This document shows positions 17,218-26,600 of a stretch of DNA of 64,000 nt, piece by piece. The stretch comes from Peptostreptococcaceae bacterium VA2. Lineage in GTDB: Bacteria > Bacillota > Clostridia > Peptostreptococcales > Peptostreptococcaceae. The position numbers and the translations under genes are program-made. The notes below the pieces were generated by a model. The model was not told the DNA's origin, made no database searches, and worked only from the letters and a program-made list of their open reading frames with translations. Each line of letters begins with the position of its first letter. Position 1 is the first letter of the stretch. Location: the NCBI GenBank assembly GCA_000686145.1, contig JMMB01000007.1:2108001-2172000 (forward strand), written 5' to 3'.

Positions 17218-17563
17218 ACTTTAAATTTTGAATAATATTTATATATTTAACTTTAATTGTTTCGTTTACCCAAGTAAGTATTTTTTAATCTTTTTATTAA
17301 AGAATATCCTCTAACGTCCGTACAAAGTAATATGACAATGATTATATTCTTTGCATAAAATAGTACCTATTAAATATATTTAAATTTTTTCTTTCTTTTT
17401 AATTATAAGAAGTGCTAATTATATAGAAACTATTTTGTATTATTCTATTTTGCACTAATTGTAGAATTTTGTAAAATAACCTATCATTTGGAATAATTTG
17501 TAAATTATGATTTACATTTTTTTAATTTAATATTAGACTCTAATTACATGGGGGTGATTAATT
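17218..17563. other. Gene-free AT-rich interval before the XRE gene
   Basis: No frame of convincing coding quality on either strand. The final 100 bases should contain the promoter and operator of the downstream XRE gene; a TAGAAACTATTTTG / CTATTTTGCAC near-repeat around 17420-17460 is the only structure I see. Confidence 0.4.
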
Positions 17564-17935
17564 ATGACATTTGGAGAAAGATTTAAAAAATTAAGAATTG
17601 AAAAAGGGTTAAAACAACAAGAATTAGCAGATGATTTTAATAAAATATACGAACATACTTTTACAAAATCATCGATATCACAATATGAAAATAATAAAAA
17701 AACACCAGAAATAAAAGCACTTAAAAAGTTTGCATTATATTTTGATGTATCTATAGATTATTTACTTGGAGTAAGTAACTGTAGATATGTAAATATCGGA
17801 CGATTAGAATTCAACTGGCAAAGGGAAATTTTATACTATACTAAATGCTTACTTATGAATAGTACTATTGATAGATCGATTAAAGATAATTTTTTCAACG
17901 AAATAACTAAAATATACTTTGATTCTTTAAAGTAG
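17564..17935 (+). CDS. XRE-family transcriptional regulator, 123 aa
   Basis: An N-terminal Cro/C1 helix-turn-helix spans residues 4-70 (RFKKLRIEKGLKQQELADDF ... SSISQYENNKKTPEIKAL). The region after YLLGVSN is a short helical tail of about 50 residues, too small for a ligand domain. GGGGGTGATT precedes the ATG. It stands alone between divergent or convergent neighbours, so its targets are not evident; it may autoregulate. The SleC relic and ECF gene nearby show no link. Confidence 0.85.
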   Translation: MTFGERFKKLRIEKGLKQQELADDFNKIYEHTFTKSSISQYENNKKTPEIKALKKFALYFDVSIDYLLGVSNCRYVNIGRLEFNWQREILYYTKCLLMNSTIDRSIKDNFFNEITKIYFDSLK

Positions 17936-18013
17936 TCCAATTTAAAGTATGAGTATATTAAATTTAGATATGAATTTAAGGTATAATTTAAAAAAGGTGC
18001 TATAAATACAAGT

Positions 18014-18066
18014 TAAAGACTATACCAGGATAAAACACATTAAAATGCATCTTGATATAGTCTTTT
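18014..18066. terminator. Bidirectional terminator between the XRE and lipoprotein genes
   Basis: AAAGACTATACCAGGAT pairs imperfectly with the ATCTTGATATAGTCTTT arm and is followed by TTTTT on the plus strand; the minus strand also ends in a T-run. It serves both convergent genes. Confidence 0.75.
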
Positions 18067-18086
18067 TATGTTATAATTTTGTTGTT

Positions 18087-18653
18087 TTATTTTTTTAAAA
18101 TATCCTTTTTCTCTAGTTCATCTGTCTTTCCAAATATTAATGAAATAGCCTTATCATCCGTTTTTATTTTCCATTGCTTATCAACTTTAGATAAGTTTAT
18201 TGTGCCTTTTCTAGTCTCTACCTTAGCAGTCTTAACTTTCTCTAAAATACTTTGGCTAACCTCATCTTCTTTTAGTTCTTTGCCACTAAACATATTTGAT
18301 AAGTTCTCTTGTAGTATCTCTACTACTATATTTGAAAAATTAAATCCTCTTAACTCTACTTCAACTGTAGCATTATTACCATCTATTTTTTCAGATAATA
18401 CTTTTGCATCTATGTTTGACATAAATATTTTCATAGCTTCATTTATTTTAGGATCTTCTTTAGCTTTTTCTTCTTTTTTATCTGTGTTTTCTTTTATTGT
18501 ATCTGAGATATAATTAGTTACATCTGCATTTTCACCTGTTTTTATTTCACTAAAGTATGATTCAACAACGTCACTTGGACTTTTTCCACCACATCCTGTT
18601 AGTATAGCCATTGATAAAATTACCATTATTATTAATTTAAGTTTATTTTTCAT
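18087..18653 (-). CDS. Lipoprotein of the DUF4878 type, 188 aa
   Basis: A lipoprotein signal peptide (MKNKLKLIIMVILSMAILTG then Cys21) has the lipobox LTGC. The mature part starts SPSDVVESYFSEIKTGENAD, which matches the DUF4878/lumazine-binding-like fold of small clostridial lipoproteins, and the C-terminal half has the repeating strand pattern GTINLSKVDKQWKI. It is exported and lipid-anchored outside the membrane; the function of the family is unknown. AAGAGGGGTAAG precedes the start. It is transcribed alone. Confidence 0.85.
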   Translation of the reverse strand: MKNKLKLIIMVILSMAILTGCGGKSPSDVVESYFSEIKTGENADVTNYISDTIKENTDKKEEKAKEDPKINEAMKIFMSNIDAKVLSEKIDGNNATVEVELRGFNFSNIVVEILQENLSNMFSGKELKEDEVSQSILEKVKTAKVETRKGTINLSKVDKQWKIKTDDKAISLIFGKTDELEKKDILKK

Positions 18654-18737
18654 ATCTTACCCCTCTTATTCTATCTTAAAATTTTCATTGCATAATTTTA
18701 GTCTAATATTATCTTTAATCTTAATACCCCAGGCTCT

Positions 18738-19150
18738 CTAGTATTTCATTTTTTCTAATTTCACTTTGCTATCTATTAATAATTTTTCAAAAAACGACTC
18801 TAAATACTTAAACTCCGGTCTTATATTTCTGTTTACATCTGAATAATTAGATAATACTAAAGCATTTCTAAAGTATAGTGAATGTTCTTTGAATAAGTCA
18901 TTATTTACATTGTAGCCTAAGCTTCTTAAATACTTTATCATAAATACTGCGGTCGTTCTTGTATTACCTTCACAAAATGGGTGAACTTGCCATACTGAAG
19001 ATGTAAATCTAGCTAATCGCTGTAATCTCCATATATAACACTATCTCCACCCAGTATAGGTTCTTTTTTGCTTATATTGTAATCTCTAAACTCTCCAACA
19101 TATTTTTCTAATTCACCTTTAAATATATTTATATTGTATATTTTTTTATT
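18738..19150 (-). pseudogene. Fic-domain protein, disrupted by an internal deletion
   Basis: The frame upstream of an internal Met at 18941 reads FTSSVWQVHPFCEGNTRTTA, an intact Fic catalytic motif HPFxEGNxR (about 18954-18983). Further upstream a second frame reads KYVGEFRDYNISKKEPILGG and VIYGDYSD, the Fic flap region. The two parts are in different frames and the helices between them are missing, so a deletion with frameshift has occurred at about 19010-19030. Fic enzymes AMP-ylate targets such as gyrase. Only the C-terminal 67 codons (18738-18941) are a clean open frame. Confidence 0.8.
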
Positions 19151-19156
19151 GTCTTA

Positions 19157-19224
19157 GTCAAAATTTAATATAAAAATAAGGCTAGATTATTAAATCTAGC
19201 CTTATTTTTATATTAAATTTTGAC
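19157..19224. terminator. Long perfect hairpin after korB (bidirectional terminator); first of two copies
   Basis: Two 32-base arms (19157-19188 and 19193-19224) are perfectly complementary around the loop ATTA; the core is AAATAAGGCTAGATT. A second copy at 22027-22076 has the same core with a 22-bp stem. Both end transcripts pointing toward them. A stem this long is unusual for a simple terminator and could be a small mobile palindrome. Confidence 0.8.
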
Positions 19225-19268
19225 AACTTTCTTCGAAAATCATTCAAAATATCCTCTCCTAGCAATAA

Positions 19269-20069
19269 TTAAAATTTATCTACCATTTTTTTATATTCTT
19301 GAGTGTATTCTGGTAAAATTATATCTTTAAAAATACCTATTGGTATTTTGTCAGCTTCTATAGCTTTATTTACATCATTAGTTATCATACTATTATCTTT
19401 TATGCATTTTATTAAATCAACAGCAGATCCTTTTTTATTTTTTCTACCATAATATGTTGGGCAAGAACTAACTCCTTCTACTAATGAGAAGCCATTGTGC
19501 ATTATTGCTTTTTTTGTATATGCTATCATCTGATTAACATGATACACACTTGCTCTAGCAACAAACGTAGCCCCTGCTGCTGATGATAAGCTACAAATAT
19601 CAAATGGTTTATCTATGTTACCATATGGAGCTGTTGTTGCTTTATCATCTGTAGGAGTAGTTGGAGAATACTGACCTCCTGTCATTCCGTATATATTATT
19701 ATTAAATACAATTGTTGTTATATCAATATTTCTTCTACAAGAATGTATTAAGTGATTTCCTCCTATAGCTGTTGCATCTCCATCTCCAGTTATAACTATG
19801 ACGTTAAGTTTTGGATTACCTAGCTTTACACCTGTTGCAAATGAAAGTGCTCTTCCGTGGGTTGTATGTATTGTATTATAATTAAAATATCCACTTGCTC
19901 TTGATGAACATCCTATTCCAGAAACTATACATATATTATCCTTGTCTAAATTTAATTCTTCTATTGCCCTTGCTATTGAGTGCATTAATATACCATGTCC
20001 ACATCCAGGACACCATATATGAGGTAACCTATTTACTCTAAAATTGTTTTCAATAATTTTACTTGGCAT
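19269..20069 (-). CDS. korB: 2-oxoacid:ferredoxin oxidoreductase, beta subunit (KorB-like), 266 aa
   Basis: The thiamine-diphosphate-binding beta subunit: HIWCPGCGHGI near the N-terminus supplies a cluster-ligating CxxC pair, and GDGDATAIGGNH followed by NNNIYGMTGGQ forms the ThDP/Mg site. With KorA it oxidatively decarboxylates a 2-oxoacid (2-oxoglutarate is the usual assignment for this subfamily; branched-chain 2-oxoacids are possible) to acyl-CoA, reducing ferredoxin. It overlaps the korA stop by 11 bases. The gamma subunit gene normally found next is absent. Confidence 0.9.
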   Translation of the reverse strand: MPSKIIENNFRVNRLPHIWCPGCGHGILMHSIARAIEELNLDKDNICIVSGIGCSSRASGYFNYNTIHTTHGRALSFATGVKLGNPKLNVIVITGDGDATAIGGNHLIHSCRRNIDITTIVFNNNIYGMTGGQYSPTTPTDDKATTAPYGNIDKPFDICSLSSAAGATFVARASVYHVNQMIAYTKKAIMHNGFSLVEGVSSCPTYYGRKNKKGSAVDLIKCIKDNSMITNDVNKAIEADKIPIGIFKDIILPEYTQEYKKMVDKF

Positions 20070-21204
20070 GTATAATTACCTCCTCTATATTAGATGTTAT
20101 TTCTTCTGGTGTTAAAATCTCTCCATTAAATTTATTAATTCCAACTACAGGGCAGTTACCACTTACTACTCTCTCTACTTCTAAAATCATTTGCCCCATA
20201 TTCATTTCTGGTACGAATATGTAATCTACTTTTTTACTAAATTCTCTTACTATTTCTTCTGGAAAAGGCCATACTGTTTTTATCGCTAGTAATCCTATTT
20301 TTATTCCCTTTTCCCTCATACTATCAACTACTTCTTTACTACATCTAACCATACATCCGAAAGTTACAATTAGCATTTCACAATCGTCAGTTAAATAATT
20401 TTCATATAGAAGTATATCATCTAAATTATTCTTTATCTTATTAGATAATCTAGAAAATAATTTCTGAGCTTCACTTGTACTATTTGTTGGGAATCCAGTG
20501 TCATCATGTACAAGACCTGTTACATGAAACTTAAATCCATCACCTATTTTTTCCATGTTAGGAATTAAATCTTCTGTAACTTCATACGCTTTAAATTCTT
20601 CTTTTTTACAATTAGATTTTTTTCTATTTACTATCTCTAGATTTTCTAATTCAGCTAAATCTACTTTTTCCCTCATATGTCCGATTACTTCATCTAAAAG
20701 TAAAATTACTGGTGTTCTATATTTTTCAGCAAAATTAAACGCCTTAACTGTTAATTGATAAGTGTCTGTTACTGTTGTAGGAGACAACACTATTAAAGAA
20801 TGATCTCCATGTGTTCCCCATCTAGCTTGCATTAAGTCTCCTTGTGATGGACTTGTTGGTAAGCCTGTACTAGGTCCACTTCTTTGAACGTTTACTACTA
20901 CACAAGGTGTTTCAGTTATACATGCATACCCTATAGCTTCTTGTTTAAGAGAAAAACCAGGACCACTTGTTGCTGTCATAGATTTGTTCCCCGATATAGA
21001 TGCACCTATTACTGCTGATATAGATGCTATTTCATCTTCCATTTGAATAAATGTACCTTTAATTTTTGGTAGCACTAATGATGATATTTCTGCTATTTCT
21101 GTTGATGGAGTTATTGGATATCCTGCAAAAAATTTCATTCCTGCACGTATCGCACCTTGAACACAAGCTTCATTTCCTTGTAATAACTTTGCTTTTATTT
21201 CCAT
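20059..21204 (-). CDS. korA: 2-oxoacid:ferredoxin oxidoreductase, alpha subunit (KorA-like), 381 aa
   Basis: It opens with QGNEACVQGAIRAGMKFFAG and YPITPSTEIAE, the pyrimidine-binding domain of the family, and contains GPGFSLKQEAIGYACITETP and RSGPSTGLPTSPSQGDLMQA. The C-terminal part is the domain II/III region ending in the partner-binding segment. Its length (about 380 aa) is that of a separate alpha subunit, not the gamma-alpha fusion. It lies between korD and korB in one operon with AGAGGGGAT before the ATG. Acts in the cytoplasm in fermentation of amino acids or in biosynthetic 2-oxoacid supply. Confidence 0.9.
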   Translation of the reverse strand: MEIKAKLLQGNEACVQGAIRAGMKFFAGYPITPSTEIAEISSLVLPKIKGTFIQMEDEIASISAVIGASISGNKSMTATSGPGFSLKQEAIGYACITETPCVVVNVQRSGPSTGLPTSPSQGDLMQARWGTHGDHSLIVLSPTTVTDTYQLTVKAFNFAEKYRTPVILLLDEVIGHMREKVDLAELENLEIVNRKKSNCKKEEFKAYEVTEDLIPNMEKIGDGFKFHVTGLVHDDTGFPTNSTSEAQKLFSRLSNKIKNNLDDILLYENYLTDDCEMLIVTFGCMVRCSKEVVDSMREKGIKIGLLAIKTVWPFPEEIVREFSKKVDYIFVPEMNMGQMILEVERVVSGNCPVVGINKFNGEILTPEEITSNIEEVIIHAK

Positions 21205-21220
21205 AATATCCCCTCTTTAA

Positions 21221-21412
21221 TTACATATTTTCTGCAATATATATTGCATAATCTGGACATCTTAATTCACATAAACCACAAAGGATACATTCAGATTCAT
21301 TTTCAACGTATACAGTTTCATCATTCATATTTAATACTTTTTTAGGACAAAACTCTATACAAACCCCACATTGTTTACACCAAGATTGTTCTATTACTAA
21401 TCTTTTTTCCAA
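21221..21412 (-). CDS. korD: Ferredoxin-like delta subunit (KorD), 2x[4Fe-4S], 63 aa
   Basis: Two four-cysteine clusters are present: CKQCGVCIEFCP and CILCGLCELRCP, the pattern of the 8Fe ferredoxin subunit that passes electrons from KorAB to external ferredoxin. The start is set at the TTG at 21412, because AGAAGGTGA sits six bases before it and the resulting length fits KorD; longer starts at 21433 (ATG) and 21454 (TTG) have no ribosome site. It is the first gene of korDAB, 16 bases before korA. Confidence 0.85.
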   Translation of the reverse strand: MEKRLVIEQSWCKQCGVCIEFCPKKVLNMNDETVYVENESECILCGLCELRCPDYAIYIAENM

Positions 21413-21514
21413 TTTAATCACCTTCTCTACCATAGAATATGTTACGTAGTCCAAGCATATGTATAAATATACTTATTTCATATCAAATTAAAGAAAAAAA
21501 AGAGAATTCATTAG

Positions 21515-22029
21515 CATTATTAAAATACAGCATGTTAAGCCACATGGCGCACTTTATAATATGGCTGCTAAAGACAAAGATTTGGCTATTGAGATAGCTG
21601 AAGATATATATGAAGTTGATAAAGATATAATTGACTTGCTAATAGTCAAATGATAAAAGCAGGAAAAGGCATAGGGTTAAGAGTAGCTAGTGAGGTCTTT
21701 GCAGATAGAGCATATAATTTAGGTGCTATACAAATACCTGGTCACGGCAAACCTATTATAATGATGGCTGACAGACTGTTGGAGGCTATACTAAAATAGC
21801 AAATGTAATAAGTGCAGATTTGTACAAACTTGCTCAAACAAAACCAGGTGATAAAATATCATTTGAAGAAGTAAGTATATATGAGTCTCATAAATTATTA
21901 AAGCTTTATGAAAAAGAAATTGAAAATATTAAAAATAATATGAAGTATCAACAAGTATTAAAAAATAGAAGTCTTAACATAACAATAAATAATGTGACAT
22001 TTGAAACTTTAGTAGAAGAAATCAAATAA
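21515..22029 (+). pseudogene. Fused relic of 5-oxoprolinase subunits: PxpA start joined to PxpC end
   Basis: The plus strand first reads [20 protein letters not shown], the signature of PxpA (LamB/YcsF family). After stops and a deletion it reads KAGKGIGLRVASEVFADRAY, IPGHGKPIIMMADR and then TVGGYTKIANVISADLYKLA, the C-terminal domain of PxpC (KipA/biotin-dependent carboxyltransferase-like). The final part (21820-22029) is a clean frame. PxpA, PxpB and PxpC together hydrolyse 5-oxoproline; here PxpB and most of A and C have been lost, so the pathway copy is dead. Confidence 0.85.
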
Positions 22030-22076
22030 TATAAAAATAAGGCTAGATAATTAAATCTAGCCTTATTTTTATATTA
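22027..22076. terminator. Long hairpin terminator; second copy of the 19157-19224 palindrome
   Basis: Arms of 22 bases (22027-22048, 22055-22076) pair perfectly around AATTAA, with the same core AAATAAGGCTAGAT and flanking TATTAAATTT as the copy 2.9 kb to the left. It lies between convergent genes. Confidence 0.8.
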
Positions 22077-22094
22077 AATTTATAACTCAATTTC

Positions 22095-23012
22095 TTATCT
22101 ACTTTTTAAAAAATACCCTTTTTTATCTAAAATAAATACAATCAATATACAAAGTACTAATACAAACGTACTTGCAAGACCTGCTTCTGGTCCAAATACT
22201 CCACCTGTAATAAGGTCATTTCCTACTAAGTTTAAATCAACTAAACTCCCTACTTGTACATTTAATCCACTAACTTCAAATCCAAATAAATTGCCTTGAG
22301 CAAAGTTCCAAGCACTGTGCATTCCACACGCAATCCATAAATTATTAGTCTTTATAACACAAAGTCCAAATAAAATCCCTACTAATATAATATTTAATAT
22401 AGCTATATAACTTATATTAGGATTCCGTAAATGTAGTAATCCAAAGAATACAGATGAAAGTATTAGCCCAAATGAAATATTATATCTAGCACCTAATATA
22501 TTCATAAGCCATCCTCTTGTCAATACCTCTTCAGTTCCACCTTGTACTATCCACCCTATAAGTACTATCAAAACACTTAATAAAGCTTGAATACCTACCG
22601 GTTGTACAGGTTTTTTTTCAAGTTCTATATAACCTAGCATAAATAATATTAATACTACTACACTCATCATAACTAGACCTATAAAGAACCCTGTTGCATA
22701 TTTCTTCAACCATTTGTCTTTGTAAAATCCAATAGTTGATATTTTTCTTTTTTCTATCTTTGAAACTCTAAAAAATACTACTAATGATGTAAATGCAAAT
22801 GAAAGTAAAGTAATTAATAAAAGTATCATTTCTTTATTTTCTACAAACAAATTAGTTTTTTCTAACGACCTTATTAGAGGATAACTAAGTAATCCTCCAA
22901 AAAATTCTCCAAAGAACATAAATATTAAAGCTAAAGTAATAGCCCAGATGAAGTTTGGAAGTTTTTTACTTGTTCTTGCTTGTGCGACTAAATCCGTTTT
23001 TTGTACAAACAT
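22095..23012 (-). CDS. CPBP-family intramembrane glutamic endopeptidase-like protein, 305 aa
   Basis: Eight hydrophobic segments with the three CPBP (Abi/Rce1) motifs: GGTEEVLTRGWLM (motif 1, EExxxR), FFGLLHLRNPN (motif 2 His) and GMHSAWNFAQG (motif 3 His/Asn). Family members cleave prenylated or peptide substrates within the membrane; in Firmicutes they often process or confer self-immunity to bacteriocins. Function here is unassigned. AAGGAGAATT precedes the start. Convergent with the pxp relic. Confidence 0.88.
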   Translation of the reverse strand: MFVQKTDLVAQARTSKKLPNFIWAITLALIFMFFGEFFGGLLSYPLIRSLEKTNLFVENKEMILLLITLLSFAFTSLVVFFRVSKIEKRKISTIGFYKDKWLKKYATGFFIGLVMMSVVVLILFMLGYIELEKKPVQPVGIQALLSVLIVLIGWIVQGGTEEVLTRGWLMNILGARYNISFGLILSSVFFGLLHLRNPNISYIAILNIILVGILFGLCVIKTNNLWIACGMHSAWNFAQGNLFGFEVSGLNVQVGSLVDLNLVGNDLITGGVFGPEAGLASTFVLVLCILIVFILDKKGYFLKSR

Positions 23013-23346
23013 TAATAATTCTCCTTTCTAAAAGTTTCCATTAATTCTCATACTTTCATTATATACCTTAATTTATTTTTTTTCATTAAATCTCTTCTTT
23101 TCATTAAATCTCTTTTGATTTCATTAAGATATTAAATTATGATAATCAAAACTTAACCAATTTTCCTATTACTGACCCTCCAACCATAAATATCGTTGCT
23201 AGAATTATAGCCCAAATTAAATTCAAATTAAATTCAAATAGAATCATCCATTTTACATTTTCATTGTATTTAAACGTAGAAATTTGTAAAATTACGCTTA
23301 TAATGGTAAAATGAATAAATCACATTATTTATGGAGGTTAATTAAA

Positions 23347-23541
23347 ATGAATACAATGTATTGCCCAAGATGTATAGTAGAAGTAATGGATTTAACTAAG
23401 CATGAAGAAGGAACTGATTTTGAAATCTTAAATGAGGGAACTGAAAATGAGGTTAAAGAAGAATTTGAATATGCAGTTGATACTTATACATGCCCTGAAT
23501 GTGGTCATGTAGTTGAAGATTATATGGAAATAGAAGAATAA
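23347..23541 (+). CDS. Small double-zinc-ribbon protein, 64 aa
   Basis: Two CxxC pairs (YCPRC near the N-terminus and TCPECG near the C-terminus) separated by an acidic stretch form one zinc ribbon. The start at 23347 is chosen for the GGAGGTTAATT upstream; an earlier ATG at 23311 overlaps the ribosome site region. No further domain is seen, so a nucleic-acid or protein-binding role is only a guess. Confidence 0.7.
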   Translation: MNTMYCPRCIVEVMDLTKHEEGTDFEILNEGTENEVKEEFEYAVDTYTCPECGHVVEDYMEIEE

Positions 23542-23550
23542 TATAAAAAC

Positions 23551-23591
23551 GGTGTGCCTTAAAATATATTAATTTATGTTTTAGACACACT
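23551..23591. terminator. Bidirectional terminator
   Basis: GGTGTGCCTTAAAATAT pairs with the arm ending TTTTAGACACAC; T-rich tails lie on both sides. It serves the zinc-ribbon gene and the convergent RND gene. Confidence 0.65.
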
Positions 23592-23613
23592 ATTTTTTAT
23601 ATATTATTTTTAA

Positions 23614-26600
23614 CTACTCATCATCTACTATTATATTTTTAATTTCCCTTCTATGAAACAAATCATATAATACAGGTATTACAACTAAAGTAAGTATTGT
23701 CCCGTATATAAGACCTCCAATAGTTACAACTGCCAAGCCTTGAGTCATTTCAGAGCCCATACCGACCCCTAGCGCCATAGTAGACATTGCCAAAATTGTA
23801 GTAAGTGCCGTCATAAGTATAGGTCTTATACGAGTACGACCAGTTTCTATGATAGCATCTCTTTTATTTTTTCCTTCTAATCTTAATTGGTTTATATAAT
23901 CAACAAACACTATACCATTGTTTACAACAACTCCAGAAAGAACTAAAAATCCTAACATTGAAATTACACTTATCTCGCCATTTGTAATTATCAAAGCTAA
24001 CAATCCTCCTGTAAATGCCAATGGAATTGTAAACATTACTATAAATGGTGATAACAATGATTGAAATTGTGCAACCATAATCAGATAAACAAATATAATT
24101 GCCAACACTCCCATAAATACTAAATCTTTTAAAGACTTATTTATAGTTTCATTTTCTCCTTTTACTTCTATGCTATACCCAGAAGGAACTTTATAATTTT
24201 TTAGTGCTGATTCTACATCACGACTTACTAGTCCTACGTTATGTTTAGAATCTACACCTGCACTTGCTGTTATGTATCTAGATTGATTGTCACGAGTGAT
24301 AGATGATAGACCTTGTACAAATTCTATCTTTGCAATATCTTTAAGTTTAACTTCTATTTGTTCATTGTCTTTGTTAGCTTTTATAGTTTGTTCCAATAAA
24401 TTATCTTTAGAAACTTCAGTTTCATTTTCAACTATAAGAGGGTATTCATTCTCATCTATCCTAACACTACTTAATGTTTTATCTATTTGAATAGATGTTA
24501 AAACACTTTGATATACTTGAGCTACTGTTAAGCCATATTCCATAGCTTTGTTTTTATCTACTATAATACGTGTTTCACCTTGTGAATCTTTAACACCATC
24601 TGATACATCCGTAGTACCTTCAACTTTGCTTAATATTTGTGATATTTCTTTAGATATTTCTTGTAATTTATCGAATTCATTTCCTTTTATTACTACTTCT
24701 ATTCCAGACCCTCCAATCGCATTCATATCCATCGTTGATGCACTAACCTTAATATCACAGTTCATTCCTTTTGTTTTTTTATAAATCAAATCTTCTACTT
24801 GATTGTTTGTAAGCTTCTTATCTTCTTTTAATATTATATAAAATGATGTACCCTCTGTATTTTCGCCCATCATATTACCTTGTATCGCACCTATTGTTTC
24901 TACTTCTTTTATAGTACGAACTTTATCTACAAACTCATCACTAGTAGCTATAATTTGTGTTCTTTTAGAGTTTTTAGGCATTTTCATTGTAGCTGTCATT
25001 TGTGTAGAATCCATACTTGGCATAAATTTAGTCCCCATGCCTAATGCTTTGTATCCAGTAAATAAGAGTAAAATCATTGAAAATGTAATAACAATCCATT
25101 TATAATCTAAACTTTTTTTAAGAATAAATTCATAACTATCTACAAATTTATCAAATAATTTATGTGGCTTATCATCAACTTCTGTAAGCAAATTAGATGA
25201 CATAGCAGGTACTACTGTAAGTGCAACTATCAAACTTGCAATAAGTGAATACGCTATAGTAAGTCCCATATCTACAAATAGCTGCTTTGTAACACCTTTA
25301 GTAAACACTATAGGTAAAAATACACATATAGTAGTTAGTGTTGATGCAAATATAGCACCTGAGACTTGTCTTGCTCCATAAACTGCAGCTTTTGCCATAC
25401 TCAGTCCTTGGTTTCTAATCCTATAAATGTTTTCTATAACAACTATACTATTATCAACTAGCATACCTACTCCAAGTGCTAATCCAGAAAGTGAAATAAT
25501 ATTTAATGTAATGTTGCTAAAATACATCAGTACTACTGCAAACAATACACTTATCGGTATACTAAATGCTACAACAAGTGTAGTTTTAAAGCTCCTTAAG
25601 AAAACTAATAATACAATAATAGCTAATATACCACCGTATATTAAATTATCCAAAACACTATCTATAATCATATCTATATATACGCCTTGGTCCATGAGGG
25701 TCGTAATATGTATGTTTTTATTTTCATTTGATAAAGATTTTATTGTTTTATTAATCGACTTTGTTACATTTGATGTTGAGAAGTTGCTTGATTTTTGAAA
25801 CGTAAGCATAACTCCTTCATTTCCATTTATATTGGTGTAAGTTTTATCGGAGTTATCTGTAAATTCTACCTTAGCAACGTCCTTTAACTTTATACTACCG
25901 ATACTCTTTTCATCTTTAAATAAAAGCAAATCTTCTAGTTCTTTAGCACTTTTAAATTTATCTCCTACTTTAACTGAATACTGTGTTTCTCCTTCTTTTA
26001 CATATCCTGCTGGCATAGAGAAGTTTTCAGCTACAAGTATTTTACCTATCATATCAGCATTTATTTTATCTTTAATATCTGCACCTTTATATGCTTTAAC
26101 TTTTGCATCTTCCATCTTCACTTGAGCTTTATTTAATTCTTCTTCTCCTTGTTTTAACTTAGCAGATGTACTTAATAATTCTTTTTCTTTATTTTTTAAA
26201 GTTTCAAGTCCATCAATAGCTTCTAATCCTTTTTTTGCTAAACTAATTCCTTGCTCTATTTTTGTGTTAACATCTTCTAATGTTTTTATTTTTTCACTTA
26301 TATTTATAAACTTTGAATCAAGTACATTAGGCATTTTTTCTAATGCATATTTTAAAGCTTTTATTTGCTGTTGGTTTTGTAAAAGAATTATATTAGCTTT
26401 GTCTATATTATCCACTAATTCACTTCTTGAAAGACCTATTTTATCTACAGCGCTTTGTAGCTGTACTTTACCTTTTTGTAATTCTTTACTTCCTTTTTCT
26501 ATGGCAGATTTTGAATTTTTTATTTCTGACTTAGATTTATCTAAAACTTTTTGTTGTTTATTAAATTCAGATTCTACACTTGATAGTACTTTTTCATTAA

